A stretch of DNA of 64,000 bases from assembly GCF_001680005.1 (NCBI RefSeq), contig NC_033569.1, positions 1,240,001 through 1,304,000 of the forward strand. Reading direction: 5' to 3'. Numbering within the stretch: position 1 is the stretch's first letter; the number at the start of each line of letters is the position of its first letter. The translations under genes were made by a program, and so were the position numbers. The notes under the pieces are model-generated. The model was not told the origin of the DNA and searched no databases. It saw nothing but the letters and a program-made list of their open reading frames with translations. The stretch comes from Plasmodium coatneyi. Taxonomy: Eukaryota > Apicomplexa > Aconoidasida > Haemosporida > Plasmodiidae. Positions 13,290 through 24,434 of the stretch are shown here, piece by piece.

Positions 13290-13789
13290 GAGAAGCCCCC
13301 GCGTGGGAACAAAATGAAAAAAAAGAAATACCTATATTGATCTGTACATGTTTGTACGAATCAACCCACCTACTGTTTGCACCGTTTCCCGATTGACACA
13401 TGTCATCCTCCTCCTGCCCCACCTACAGCACCCGTGCGTGCAGTCCTCTGGGCCACTTGGATACCCTATTACTTCTGGTAGGGAGAGCAAACAAAGGGTG
13501 CATCACCCCAACGGCAACACAACACCCCGTTTGTAACGCATTCAATTGTACCCCCACTTCCTCTTGTAACGTGTTCAATTCCCCCCCTTCGCAGAGACAT
13601 AACAACAGGGACGGTTCCTACGCACTGGAGTTTTTCAACATAGTGAGTGGAAAGGGGAAAGTGGTTCCCCTGGAATGAGTCCTCATGGGGTCTTCTTTAA
13701 CACCTTCCCTTTGACCCTTTTTTTTAATTATTATTTGTTGCGCTTTTGTTTTGGTACATATGGGGAAGACATACCTATTTGAATGGCCT
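13290..13789. other. Convergent 3' region myosin / membrane protein
   Basis: About 500 nt between converging genes. A pyrimidine-rich acceptor near 13580-13596 followed by an open frame to 13678 may be a last exon of the myosin gene. The remaining ~110 nt carry T-rich sequence and no other feature I can support. Confidence 0.45.
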
Positions 13790-16441
13790 CTAGACGATCC
13801 TCTCACGCGTAATGGCGGCCGCGATGTTCTGTCGGAAGGTGGGCATATCAACCATTGGTCTGAGGTGGTCCTCTTCGGGCGTCATTTCTTCGGGCGTGTT
13901 TTCTTCGCTTCGTGGATACACTCCTCCTGTTGCGGCCATTTCGGCACGTCGATCCGTGCATGCCTTGTCGCTACCGCTATGGTTGGCGCTGTCCCCCTTT
14001 CCGTCCGACGAGACGTCCCTCATGACAAAGTCCCCAACCGATTCATCGAAGCAGAGTTTTTTACTCATATATATGTATCGCTTTTTTTTTGAAAACATCC
14101 CTTTCAGTTCGTTAATTAAAGTTTCGTAGCTCAGATTTGAGGGAGGGTTGCTTCTTCCATGCGGGTCGCCAGTGGGGTGGGGCGAAGGTCCCCCCTTGAT
14201 GTGTCTCCTGTGCGTTTCATTAGCGTTCCCACACGATGCAATGTGACTGTCCGTTGGTCCATTGTTGTAGTTACCCTCTGTAAGATCTTCCCCTTTTTGC
14301 ACCTTACGGGGTTGCTTTTCTTGGGAGGATTGTCCCGCAGAGGTGTCTTCAACGGAGGTACACCCACCTTGGCGCTTCATCATCCCTTGCGTTACCTCCT
14401 CACCGGTTCTACTTTCATACAAATAAACGGAATATGTCAAGTCTACAACCCCTTGTTGTTCCTTCCTTTGGGGGGTAGGATCACCATTTGCAGTTTCTCC
14501 CCCCGTGTGGCCGTTTGACGGTTCCGTTTCGTACACTTCCTTCTGTTTGGGTGGTTCACACGTAGGAACAGGTTCTTCACAGCTGGGGACGTCCTGCGCC
14601 TGCTTCTGATTCTGCTTCGCCAACATTTTAGATGCATCCCTGGGGTGTTTATCTTTCATACGATTGATCATGCTGAGGCAGAGGCGCAGTTTGGTTTGCA
14701 ACGCGTCGTAGATGTGGAGTTCTCCATCAGGCAGGTCATCATCATCATCATCGTCATCGTCATCTGGGTGGTTGCCCTCTGCACAGGTGGACAGGTCTTC
14801 GCTCATTTGCGCTACCGATTCGATGAGCAGACGAAACAGCTCATCTGCTGCAGCTCCCCTCTCGCAACATCGCTCATACAGCTTCTTCTTTTCCAGGGCA
14901 TGTATGTAATGTGTTAAAATGAAGAGACTTCTACACAAGCAATAAATAGACACGATAGTTAGGATAACGAGGTGGACGGAGGAGAAAGCTTTCCTCCCTA
15001 CGTGTTGGACCAATTCACAAAAACGATGAAGAAAGGAAAAGAATTCACTGCGTATCATTATCTGATACTCCTTTTGATATTTCACCTTGTACAGGTCGCG
15101 TATGTTTTTGTAGAGGATCTGTTCGGTTGGGTGGTTAAGGTGTTGTGCCGGTTGGTTATGCGGCCATTCCGCTTTGTCGCTCTCACCGGGGTGGCCCAGC
15201 AGCGAGACAAACAAATTAAGGTAAGCACCTCGCAAGACCCACAGATTACTCACCCTCCTGGGAGTCGACATAGGTTCAGCTTTTTCATTTATATCCTCAG
15301 GAAAGAGCAACCCACTGCATGGGGTCCCATAAAGGAAGAAGTACACACGGGTGATGCACTTCATCATTCCTTGTATGTTACTATACACAGCATCAACCAT
15401 TGGACACACTGCTTTGAAGCTCGATTTGTTGCTTCCCTTTTTTCCTCCGCTTTGGCGCATTTGTAGGAGAAGCAGTTGGATGAGTTGCTGAAATAATTCG
15501 TCGTTTTTTCGATAAAGGAAGCGAATGAGCACATTGCCTACTGCCCGTTTTAACCACTTGGACAGAAGGAAGAGCAGGAGTAGTTTTGCCAACGGAGGGA
15601 ACCTCACCGATAGGGGGATTAGAAGGTAGGGGAGCTTACGGAGGGGGGACTTGCCCCCAACAATGCTTTGTTCGCTCCCTTTTATCGATGTCTTTCCTGG
15701 TTTATTTTCCTCTGCGGGGGCGAAGACATCTCCCTGTGCGTTCCCTTTATCGTCTATCTTTCCCATTTCGTTCGATCGCAGCGCGTTTTGCACGTTTGGA
15801 GTTTTACTCAGTGAGCAGGTAAAGTCTCATTGGTGGAGCGGCGTACCGCACGGGAAAAAAAAAAAAAAAAAAAAAGCAGCCACGCAAGGGATGCATGACA
15901 CGAGTATAACGCTGACGTGGCGACGCGGTGGAGTAGCTTCCCTGTTACATACCTCCTAGGCAGGAAACAAACTCATTGGGGAAGGGTGTCCCCCTTTTTA
16001 ACTCGAAAAAATGCCCCTCGTAACGTTCACCCCAGAGCCACATAACTTGTTGTAAACCACTTCGTTCTCTTCGCACATTTTGTAATTCGCCTGAACAGGA
16101 ACAAAAAAAAAAAAAAAAAAAAAAAAATATGAACAACTCGAAAAAAAAAAAAAAAAGCTAGCCACTTCACCATCTGTAGGGCGCAGAAATGCACACTTCG
16201 GCCGCACCGAGGAGGGACACGCAAAATTGTCTGACTGTCCCTATATGTGGCATGCGCCCTCCACTGTGTAATTGCTTCCCAACTGGTGGGTGACCACATA
16301 TCAAGTTGCGCAGGACTTCCCGACTTGCGGTTAGCTCTTGTCATTTTGGCTCACCTTGGCCAGGTAAACTATCGGCAGCGTGAACAGAAAGATGGAAAAC
16401 AGGTTGAAGGAGAAGAAGATCTTCCGGTCGTTTTCGGCCAT
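13790..16441 (-). CDS. Conserved Plasmodium membrane protein, unknown function (three-exon model)
   Basis: Not a family I recognise. The model has exon 1 at 16441-16355 (MAENDRK then a strongly hydrophobic segment of about 20 residues ending LAK), exon 2 at 16090-16003, and exon 3 at 15825-13790, about 736 aa, all in phase. Exon 1 to exon 2 uses a clean GTGAG donor and a poly(T) acceptor. Exon 2 to exon 3 uses a weaker GTTAAA donor and an acceptor after a long T-run. Exon 3 alone reads from ATG 15766 (658 aa). Visible features are a hydrophobic stretch PLAKLLLLFLLSKWL, a second one VILTIVSIYCLCRSLFIL, a run of ten Asp (14735-14766) and a polar, Gln/Glu/Lys-rich C-terminal half. Alternatively exons 1 and 2 are a separate 59-aa membrane peptide. 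The gene converges on the myosin and diverges from the SAP-motif gene. Confidence 0.65.
14735..14766 (-). repeat. ATC/GAT trinucleotide tract (Asp run)
   Basis: Ten consecutive Asp codons, GAT or GAC on the minus strand, inside the membrane-protein gene. Slippage-prone and probably length-polymorphic. Confidence 0.85.
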
Positions 16442-17316
16442 GTTGAACTGAGGGGATAGAAAGCGGGACAGTGGTGTATAATCATGCACACCTACACAGG
16501 AGTGTTCTCACGTGCTCACGCTAGTGCGGGTCAACCGTTCTGTAGCCCCTTGGGAAGTTTCGCAACGCCGTCACGGGGCACCTCGCTGCTCTCCCTTTAT
16601 GTAACTCACTCGTCTCATGTTCCTGTTCACGGTCAGGGGGGAGGGGATCCCAACGTATTTGAGTGTGGAGAAGAAGGCGGCCTTCTTCATTTTGGCACAC
16701 TTGGGGGGTAGAAGTCGATTAAGAGATTATTTATGCTGTTTTGCTCTTCTGCGCATTTTTACATAACGGTTTTCCATCAAACGACACCTTTTTGCTGACC
16801 CATTCAGGGGGGTCTCCACTCGTTCAAGTTGGCAAAGGGTTTATTTATCCCCAGCCATGTAGTAGCTCCCCGCGTATAGTATATACACCTGCAAGGGGGA
16901 GAAAAGCCAATTCACAGTTTGGTCGTTAAAAAAAAAAACGCCTGAACGGTTCATAAAAAAAGCGAAAAAAATATGAACAAAAAAAAAAAAAAAAAAAAAA
17001 AAAACGGATAAGCAAAACGGTTAGCTGAGTGGCTATAGCGCCGACTTCATGAAGTGTAGCACATTGTACAGATTGTGAAGGACCCCGCGGGGAAGGAAAA
17101 CTCCATGGGGTGAATCTCTCCTGTGGTTATGCAAACATGTTGTTGGGTGTATGCCCCTCGCTTCGTTAGTACGTCTTGGCTAATGCGGAAGTTAGCGCAA
17201 CATGCCAGAGGGACTAACACGCACACCGGGGTCACAAACAAAACACACCTAATTCGACTGCATAGAATGGAGGACATATCAGGAGCTGCACTCCTTTGTT
17301 GACCCTCTTAAGAAAA
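16442..17316. other. Divergent promoter region
   Basis: 875 nt between the starts of two divergent genes. It contains CGCCTGAACGGTTCAT (16939-16954), a GAACA word and then a poly(A) tract to about 17004. It must carry promoters for both genes. I see no open frame with gene-like features. Confidence 0.55.
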
Positions 17317-20085
17317 ATGAAGAGGATATACATTGGCTTGGCACTTCTCTATTGCACGGTGCTGAATGTACTGCATGCGCTGTTAAAGAAGTGTGATGGG
17401 GGGACAAAGAAGGACCCTCTTCATCATAAAAGAATTGGTTACATCTCCTTCCTCGAGAAGCAAAATACAGCAAACAGTGTCCACCTCAAACACATAACAC
17501 TAATAAAGAGGAAGAAAAAAAAGTTCATTCTTTCGAAGAAAAAAAGAGACGCCAATATGTTAATTACGGTGCGCCCTTCGCAGCAGGAGGGTGAGAACGG
17601 ACTCAGGATGAGTAGTCCCCCCCTGTGCATGCTCAGTCAGGATTGCCAGGACCCCTCCGATGGGACAAACGGCCAATCGGGTGGAAGTGGCAAAGACGGT
17701 GGAGGGGGTGAGGCCGACGCCCCCAGCAGGGGTGAACCGCAGAGGCAGTTGCAGCCCGTCAGTGAGGCTCTGTCCCCCAGTTCCCCAGGGCACGACGACG
17801 GGGATGACGTAGAAGATGACCAACACGAAAGGAAGAAGAAGAAAAAAAAAAGGAAGGAGTCAAAGGGGGGGAGCGATAACCCCGCTGAGGAGCAAAGCAA
17901 CCACGATGGAGACGAAGACGTGCTGAACGTGGACCCTTCACAGTACGACGAACAGCTGTCCAAATTAACCAACTCCTATTTGAAAAAAGCCGATACGATG
18001 GACAAGAAACAGCTAGCTGGTCTGGACAAGGAAAAAATGATGCAGGAGTACAATCGGTTGGTGCAGATTCTTAAAGAAAGTACACAAAAAAAAATGGCCC
18101 AATATGAAGGGAACGAAAAAAAAAACATCTACGAGCTGAATGAGAGAGTTATTAACAGCTCACGGAAGCTCAACCTGGAAAAGATGAAAAGGGAGATTGA
18201 GAAATCCTTCACCCCCAATGACGCTCTGGAGAAAAAAATCCGCGACTACATGTATGTGTTTACGCAGTCGGGGGGGGAGGAGACGCAGCGAGGCAGGTCG
18301 CCCGAAGGTACTACAAGTAGTTCCACTTCGAATGGATCCACTACGAATGGATCCACCACAAGTGACTCTACACCAGATGGTACGTCGAAGGGCACCGCGG
18401 GGGATACCAACACCCCCCAGGGTGAACTGCTCCAGGAGGACGAGGAAAAGGAAAACCGAGAAATCCTGAAGCGGGTGTCCAGGGGGGACTACAGCGGAGT
18501 GGACAAATTCCACTTCAAATTCTCTGCCAAGGATCTGGACCGGATGAAGGATATCGAATCCACGGAGGAAGAATCAGCAGAGGAGCGAAAAATTGTCGAC
18601 GCTGCATTTGACAGGATAATGAAAGACAACGCCGTGGTGAAGGAGCTCAGGGGGAAGGAGGAGGCCTTCCTGCAGGCGTACGAGCGGGGGAGGAGGGAGA
18701 ATAAAATCGAGCGGGATGAGCAGATTGAAAATTTGAAATATTACAATGAGATGCAGAAGCAGAGGCAAGGGGGTGGCCAAGGTGGAAACATTGGTGAGAC
18801 AACCAGCGGGATAACCCCTGCAGAACGTGCTGGTAACACCCCGCCCGGCGAACTGATCGACAGGAAAATTTTCTTCAACAGAGTGTCCTCCAAATTCGTA
18901 GACATCAAAAAGGAGGACATCGAAGAAATGAGCGAAGCGCAAGTGAGAGACGAACTGAGGAAGAGGGGATACCCCACCTTCGGTTCGATCAAAGAGGTTA
19001 GAATGAGACTACAGGACGTTATGCGCATAAGGAAGAACCACGAATACGACGTGAGGACGATTTTAAGGAACCCCGAAAAACATGTCCTCTCTCACATACG
19101 GTTAGACAAATTGAAGGAAACCTTAAAGGACTTTAAGGAGAACGCGCGTTACGGAGACACCGAGTCGAAGATTAAGCAGCTCGACGCCGCCATGGAGATT
19201 TCCAACTTTGTTAACGACCCGGTCGATTACCTACGGATAGACACCACGGAGAAGTTTGCGGGGATAGCGGAAGAGCATCCATATGGAGCACCACCTACCA
19301 GTGGAGGATATCCACCTGAAGAGGAGGAGGAGGAAGATCTGTCCAAAGTTCCCATCGTCAATGACTGCAACATCAGTGAGCAAATAGCCATGGCGGAAAA
19401 ACTCAGAAAAAACTTCACCTTAGAAGGAGATGAAAAACAACCAGACCAAGTGATCCAATATGGAAGTGAAGAAGAGAGCGAGTCTACATTCGCATCCCCT
19501 TCATTGGAAAGCCAACTACAGGAACAAAAGGAGGAACTGTGCAGAAGGGAAGTCCTCAAATATGGGGGTCTACAAGAAACAGTAGAAGAGTTCCACTCCA
19601 AGCACGGCTTACCGCTAGACTTCATCGGAGACTTCATCTGTAAGGTGTCTAGCCAAACTGCGCACAGCATAAATAGGTATAGGAAAAAGAGGAAGGAAGA
19701 GTTGGAAGCACTGGAGAAAAATGAATTAGAGTTACTCATCTCTGGTCATTCCATTAACAGGAATTTTATTGTTTACAAGTTTGTTGATACGAATGAGCTG
19801 ATTAGTAAGTACCTCACGACGAAGGACATCGTGACGTTAATCGAATATAGCAACATGGCTGACCCGGTAGATGTAATAAATTTTTACTCCCCAGAGACTA
19901 TATTCATGCTGAGTGAGGAGTATGGAATTACTGTGGATAGGGTGATTGACACATGTACTCGCCTGAACATTCGACTACCCTTCGGAGGAGACACGCACCT
20001 CAACGGGGATTGCTTTAACGTGCTCACCACGCACTTGGCGCGTATGAGGAGTGAGGACAAGCGGATAGGCACCCCAAGGGGGTAA
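17317..20085 (+). CDS. Signal-peptide protein with SAP-like motif, possible apicoplast nucleic-acid binder
   Basis: Single exon, 922 aa from ATG 17317; an in-frame TTG upstream is not needed. Residues 1-23 form a hydrophobic signal sequence (MKRIYIGLALLYCTVLNVLH). A Lys/Arg-rich, acid-poor stretch to about residue 90 follows, the layout of a bipartite apicoplast leader. Next are low-complexity Gly/Ser/Asp and KKKKKK tracts. A SAP-like helix-extended-helix motif lies at about residues 533-570 (MSEAQVRDELRKRGYPTFGS then IKEVRMRLQ); SAP motifs usually bind A/T-rich DNA, and sometimes RNA. The C-terminal 200 residues are helical and non-repetitive, so probably a second folded domain. Function is inferred from the motif and leader only. 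The gene converges on CCT3 with 221 nt between the stops. Confidence 0.75.
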   Translation: MKRIYIGLALLYCTVLNVLHALLKKCDGGTKKDPLHHKRIGYISFLEKQNTANSVHLKHITLIKRKKKKFILSKKKRDANMLITVRPSQQEGENGLRMSSPPLCMLSQDCQDPSDGTNGQSGGSGKDGGGGEADAPSRGEPQRQLQPVSEALSPSSPGHDDGDDVEDDQHERKKKKKKRKESKGGSDNPAEEQSNHDGDEDVLNVDPSQYDEQLSKLTNSYLKKADTMDKKQLAGLDKEKMMQEYNRLVQILKESTQKKMAQYEGNEKKNIYELNERVINSSRKLNLEKMKREIEKSFTPNDALEKKIRDYMYVFTQSGGEETQRGRSPEGTTSSSTSNGSTTNGSTTSDSTPDGTSKGTAGDTNTPQGELLQEDEEKENREILKRVSRGDYSGVDKFHFKFSAKDLDRMKDIESTEEESAEERKIVDAAFDRIMKDNAVVKELRGKEEAFLQAYERGRRENKIERDEQIENLKYYNEMQKQRQGGGQGGNIGETTSGITPAERAGNTPPGELIDRKIFFNRVSSKFVDIKKEDIEEMSEAQVRDELRKRGYPTFGSIKEVRMRLQDVMRIRKNHEYDVRTILRNPEKHVLSHIRLDKLKETLKDFKENARYGDTESKIKQLDAAMEISNFVNDPVDYLRIDTTEKFAGIAEEHPYGAPPTSGGYPPEEEEEEDLSKVPIVNDCNISEQIAMAEKLRKNFTLEGDEKQPDQVIQYGSEEESESTFASPSLESQLQEQKEELCRREVLKYGGLQETVEEFHSKHGLPLDFIGDFICKVSSQTAHSINRYRKKRKEELEALEKNELELLISGHSINRNFIVYKFVDTNELISKYLTTKDIVTLIEYSNMADPVDVINFYSPETIFMLSEEYGITVDRVIDTCTRLNIRLPFGGDTHLNGDCFNVLTTHLARMRSEDKRIGTPRG

Positions 20086-20306
20086 CTATAGCCGTGTCGT
20101 CACTATACGTGTGTTCCCCTGTCCTATTACACGTAATTAATTTTTTTTTTTTTTTTTTTTTGTGACTTGCTCGAATTGAGCGAAAAGTTTGTCCGCGTGG
20201 GAGCGGGTTTTCTGTAAAAAAATAAGCACCGCGTTTTTTACAACAAAGTGTAGGATGTATGTTGTATGGTGTAGCGTCGACGTGGACGCGTGGTGTGCGT
20301 GAATGC

Positions 20307-22053
20307 CTAGTCGAACTCGTTCTGCACGGGCTTCTGCAGCTTGTCCTCCTTGCCTATCCCGCTGACCACGTCGTCGATACGCAGAATCATGGCTGCGGCC
20401 TCGATGGCGCTCTTGTATATCTGCTTCTTCACAGCAAGCAGGTCCCAAATGTTCTTGGTCGATACGTCGATGATTTCCCCCGTGATACCATCCACCCCAA
20501 ACTTCTCTCCCCCTGGGGTTTCATGTTTTATCCTGAGTTCATTGATCGTTTTTACAACATTAGCTCCACTATTTTGGGCCAGAATTTTTGGAATGATCTC
20601 TAACGCAGAACCCACAGCTTCCATTATGCTTTTTCTAGAATCATCATATTGGCTAGCTTGACTGATCAGATGTTGTCCTACCCTCATCTCAGTACACCCA
20701 CCACCGTAAAGTAGTTTTCCCTCCAAAATGATATTCTTTGCAACGTTCATTCCGTCGTGAAGGTTCCTCTCGACTTCGTTCAGCACATCCTTCGTTGATC
20801 CTCTCAACAGAATGGTGCATGCCCGTGGGTTCTCACATTCTATAAAGTGGGCGTAATAATCATCTCCAATTTTCTTCACTTCGAATAGTCCACACTTTGT
20901 TCCGATATCGCTTTCCACTATTTCGTCACATCTATTTACAATGGTAGCACCACTGACTCTTTCAAGTCTGTTCAGGTCAGTTTTCCTCACCCTTCTAATA
21001 ACACTAATATTTTTTTTAACGAGAAAATGTTGTGCCAAATCAGAAACTCCTTTTTCCGTAACGACGATATCACATCTACTGTCTATAATGTGTTCACACA
21101 ACTTTTTCACTTCTATCTCTTCCTGTAGGAGGAGTTGGTTCCACGTCTCCTCATCAAGGATCTCCACATTCGTTTGACTTTCCGCCTTCTTATATTCCAA
21201 GGTACAGTCTAGAAGAAGGATCCTTGGGTTCTTGATTCTTCTCCTCATTTTTGGGTGAACAATATCCTTGTTTAGCATCACTCCTTTCAATACATAGCTG
21301 TCTGTGATATCCCCTCCAGGAATCTTCTCCACTTTTGCATATCTTTTTATATCTATTTCTTTCCTTCCCATGACGTTGGATTCTACTTTTACACACTGTA
21401 CTGCTTGTAGAGCTAAGGTACTTACCATTTTGTTGTATCTGTTCACAAACTTGGTGCTCAGACATGAATCGATGGCCTTCAGTAAACTCTTCTCATCGTT
21501 TACATCTACCTGAATCGCAATAGACTCTAAAAATTTCACCACCTTATTCAGTGCATCCATGTAACAGTTCACTATAATAGTTGGGTGTATCTTCTGCTTC
21601 AGAAATATCTCTGCTATGCTAAGTAACTCTCCCGAGAGGATTACCACCGAGGTAGTTCCATCTCCTACTTCTTCATCCTGTGATCTGCTCAATTCGATCA
21701 GTGACTTTGCTGCAGGGTGTGCCACGTCAATTTCTCGAAGGATGGAATTTCCGTCATTGGTTATCACTATGCCTCCTAGTGGGTCCAGCATCATCTTCAG
21801 CATCGCCATGGGGCCTAACGTCGTCTTCACGATTTCGCTCACTGCGCGGCTGGCCTGCAAGGGGGGTAAAGCACATCCGGTTGGAAGGGCATTGGAAGGG
21901 CGTTGAAAAGAGGTTCGTGAGGAGTGGCTACACCGAACGTGGCCGTTACGAATTTGCACTCCTCACCTGTATGTTGGACAGCTGGGTCTTGCGACCCTCC
22001 TCCCTCTTCGTGTTCGGCTTGAAAACGAGGACTGCACCTGGATTCTTCAGCAT
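20307..22053 (-). CDS. CCT3: T-complex protein 1 subunit gamma (CCT3)
   Basis: Subunit of the eight-member cytosolic chaperonin TRiC/CCT, which folds actin, tubulin and other proteins by ATP-driven lid closure. Exon 1 is 22053-21967 (29 codons, MLKNPGAVLVFKPNTKREEG) and exon 2 is 21854-20307, giving 544 aa, the normal length for the family. Group II chaperonin motifs are present: TTLGPMAMLKMMLDPLGG, VITNDGNSILREI, DEEVGDGTTSVVILSGELL, ACTILLRGSTKDVLNEVERN, LLYGGGCTEMRVG, and VDGITGEIIDVSTKNIWD near the C-terminus. The catalytic GDGTTS is intact. The start at 22053 matches where other CCT3 proteins begin; ATG 22057-22059 is an in-frame alternative. A good acceptor directly before the ATG suggests a 5'UTR intron. 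Confidence 0.97.
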
Positions 22054-22173
22054 CTGCATGGGGTGGCAGGTAAAAAAGGAATAGTGCAAATGGGCAATGA
22101 AGTGGAAACACATTAAATAGTCTTCACCAACTGATGTTGTGTTCATCACTTATTGGTGTGTATGTCACTTTAC
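22054..22173 (-). other. Candidate 5'UTR intron of CCT3
   Basis: On the minus strand a donor GTAAAG follows TCAAG at 22174. A pyrimidine-rich acceptor ending in CAG abuts the CCT3 ATG. The upstream segment has no in-frame ATG without a stop, so the first exon would be non-coding. Inferred from splice-site shape only. Confidence 0.45.
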
Positions 22174-23923
22174 CTTGACGGCTATGCGATCGAGGGAATA
22201 CTCTTTCGGGGCTGTGATCGTGGTAATTTTCCCCAGAAGGGGTGGTGCTTATCTGCGCCGATTTGGAGGTAACCCCTTGGGAAGTGCCAAGTTGATCAAG
22301 TGGTAGGCCAGAGAAATGAAAAACTTTTGGATGAGAAGAGTAACATGCACAATGACAGGGTTAAGAGGAAAAAGAAAAAAAAATTATTTAATCCCAAATG
22401 GGCATAAAAAAAAAAAAAGGATACATGGTGACACAAAAAAATAACACAGCAAGTTTGGCAGCAAAATGGCACTTGACGAGAAAAACTTAAACCACGCGGG
22501 GATGTAGGAAAAAAAAAAAAAAAAAAAAAAAAAAATCAGCAACGAGGGGAAGCCTAACCGGACTGGATATATCAATTCCAAAGGATTTTTTTCTCCTAAA
22601 AAAAAAGTACGTGCCCGTGGTTCCTACAAAAACTTCGCACGCTGTGGTCCCGCTGTATTTACGGGGGTGCCTCCGTTGGCGTCCCTGTTACCTTTCTGCT
22701 ATGCGGCCGCTGTGGTGCTCCATTTTCGGTGCCCCTTAGGAAAAGTAAATCTCCGGCATTTTCATTCTTACCCTGTTTTGCGGATGGGGAATTGGTTCTC
22801 CTTTGTGGACGCCCGCAAAGGCAGAAAGCGCATGAACGAACGAATGGGTGCATGAAAAGCCCCCCCACCTATTTCGCATTTTCCCCCCTGCGCGTACACT
22901 TTTGTAACGCTTAGCGCACCGTTGGAAGGGCAGCTATTCTTCGCACAAGTAAAGCTAAACCGTGGGGATTTTCCCGAGAAGAAAAAAAAAGGGAGATGGA
23001 AAAAAAAAACGCCCCTCCAAATATTCCCCAATTGGGACCACCATGTGCCATGGAACCAAAATGGAAAGCCCCCAGGCGTGAAACAAACGTCGTCCAGTTG
23101 GAACACAATGCGAGGTTACGCTCACCAATTTTTGCATTTCGCATTCATGCGTATTCCCTTTTTTTTTTCCCACCTTATCCAATGTTAAAAAGGCTTTTAT
23201 AGGGGTTATAATTACCCCTCAGGGGAGTAGCTTAACTCCATGACCCCCATCGGGGCCGCACGGGCAATTGGACGTCTTCCCATTTAGCAGGGGAATACTG
23301 CTTCGTCGTTACAATAAAAATGTTATGCCAGTTGTTCCCCCGGGGGTTTCACCCTTGTGTGTGGAAAACGGGAGGGCTTTCAAAGAAGATACATGACTTG
23401 TTCGAACAACGATGTGAAAAAAAAAAAAAGGGGAAGAGAATGTCCTTTTTTTTTTTTTTTTACGTTCTAGCGACGTGTAGTCATTTCGTCTTTGCCCTTT
23501 TTAAAAAGATCTTAGTTTTACCTGAACAAGTCAGAATTTTTTTTTTTTTTTTTTTTTTTTATATTATTTTTTCGCAAAAAGGTGATCACCTCGATGCAAA
23601 CGTATTTAAGGATCCCTGTCTGGTGTTGAAGCAGCGTTAGTACGATCGTATGCGCCTTTTTTAAACGTCCTTTGGAATGTCTTTTCTTTCCGTTCGCAGT
23701 TGGTGTGTGAAAAAAGGTCGTTGTCATTCTGTGCACAGTTGAGTCATGCGTCAATTGTGTGTGCAGGTGGGCACGTAAGTCAACACGAACGTAACGTGTG
23801 CATATGTGTTATTCACCCTCATGCATGGCACACGAACAATGGCGCACCCACGTATGAGCAGTTATCCCCGTGGACTCGGTTAACATCGGTATAGCGCGAT
23901 GACAAGGCTGCCCCGCCAACCGG
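22174..23923. other. Intergenic CCT3 to MIF
   Basis: About 1.75 kb, rich in homopolymers: poly(A) 22510-22534, poly(A) near 23417-23428, poly(T) near 23443-23461 and 23537-23560. It has two copies of the ACAAGTCA-type motif (minus-strand form at 23392-23403; CCTGAACAAGTCAG at 23521-23534). No exon that I can support. Confidence 0.55.
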
Positions 23924-24434
23924 TCAGCCGAAGAGCGACCCGTTGAAGGCAAAGTTTTGCGCGGCGCAATCCTTAAATTCAATGAAGACGCGTTCCGACT
24001 TCACTTTTATGGTGCTAGCCAGAATCTTGGTAATTTTATCTGCCAGGGCAGTGTTGTTCGACTTGCTTATTCCACTTATGCTGGTGACCCTTACGAAGCA
24101 GAAGCCGTCGTGGCTGCCGCCAAAACGCATGTGCTTCTGGTAGTCCAGGTTGCTCATAATATACCCCATGGGCTTGTTCATCACTTGGGATATGGCTGCG
24201 GGGGGGGGAAATAAAAGGGTGAAAATGGGGGTGGCTCATATAGTACAATATATAGTGACCCATAGCATCTCACATTGCAATTCTATGTGGCCACAGGGAA
24301 GTGGAAGAACGAATCGCTCCTTTTTTTTTTTTTTTTTTTTTTATGCTCGACGTACCATTCTCTATCTGCGTGAGCGCCTTCTTCGCGTCATCATCGGAAA
24401 CGTTAATGTTTGTAGAAACTTGGCAACACGGCAT
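23924..24434 (-). CDS. MIF: Macrophage migration inhibitory factor homologue
   Basis: Small tautomerase-superfamily protein secreted by the parasite, known to modulate host inflammatory responses. Exon 1 is 24434-24356 (79 nt) and exon 2 is 24195-23924 (272 nt), joined in phase to 116 aa. After removal of Met the protein starts with the catalytic Pro (MPCCQVSTN). The MSNLDYQKHMRFGGSHDGFC and NFAFNGSLFG segments match Plasmodium MIF. There is no signal peptide, as in the family generally. The intron is about 160 nt and contains a T-run. It lies in the same orientation as CCT3. Confidence 0.97.

Noticed and set aside
15998..16441. Separate 59-aa VMA21-like membrane protein
   Set aside because: Only one hydrophobic segment is visible whereas VMA21 has two, and a phase-consistent join to the downstream long exon exists. 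Kept as an alternative in the 13790-16441 entry.
17014..17090. tRNA-like D-arm text (GGTTAGCTGAGTGGC, then a TTCATGAA loop)
   Set aside because: No T-arm GGTTCNANNCC follows, the anticodon stem has the wrong loop size and the acceptor ends do not pair.
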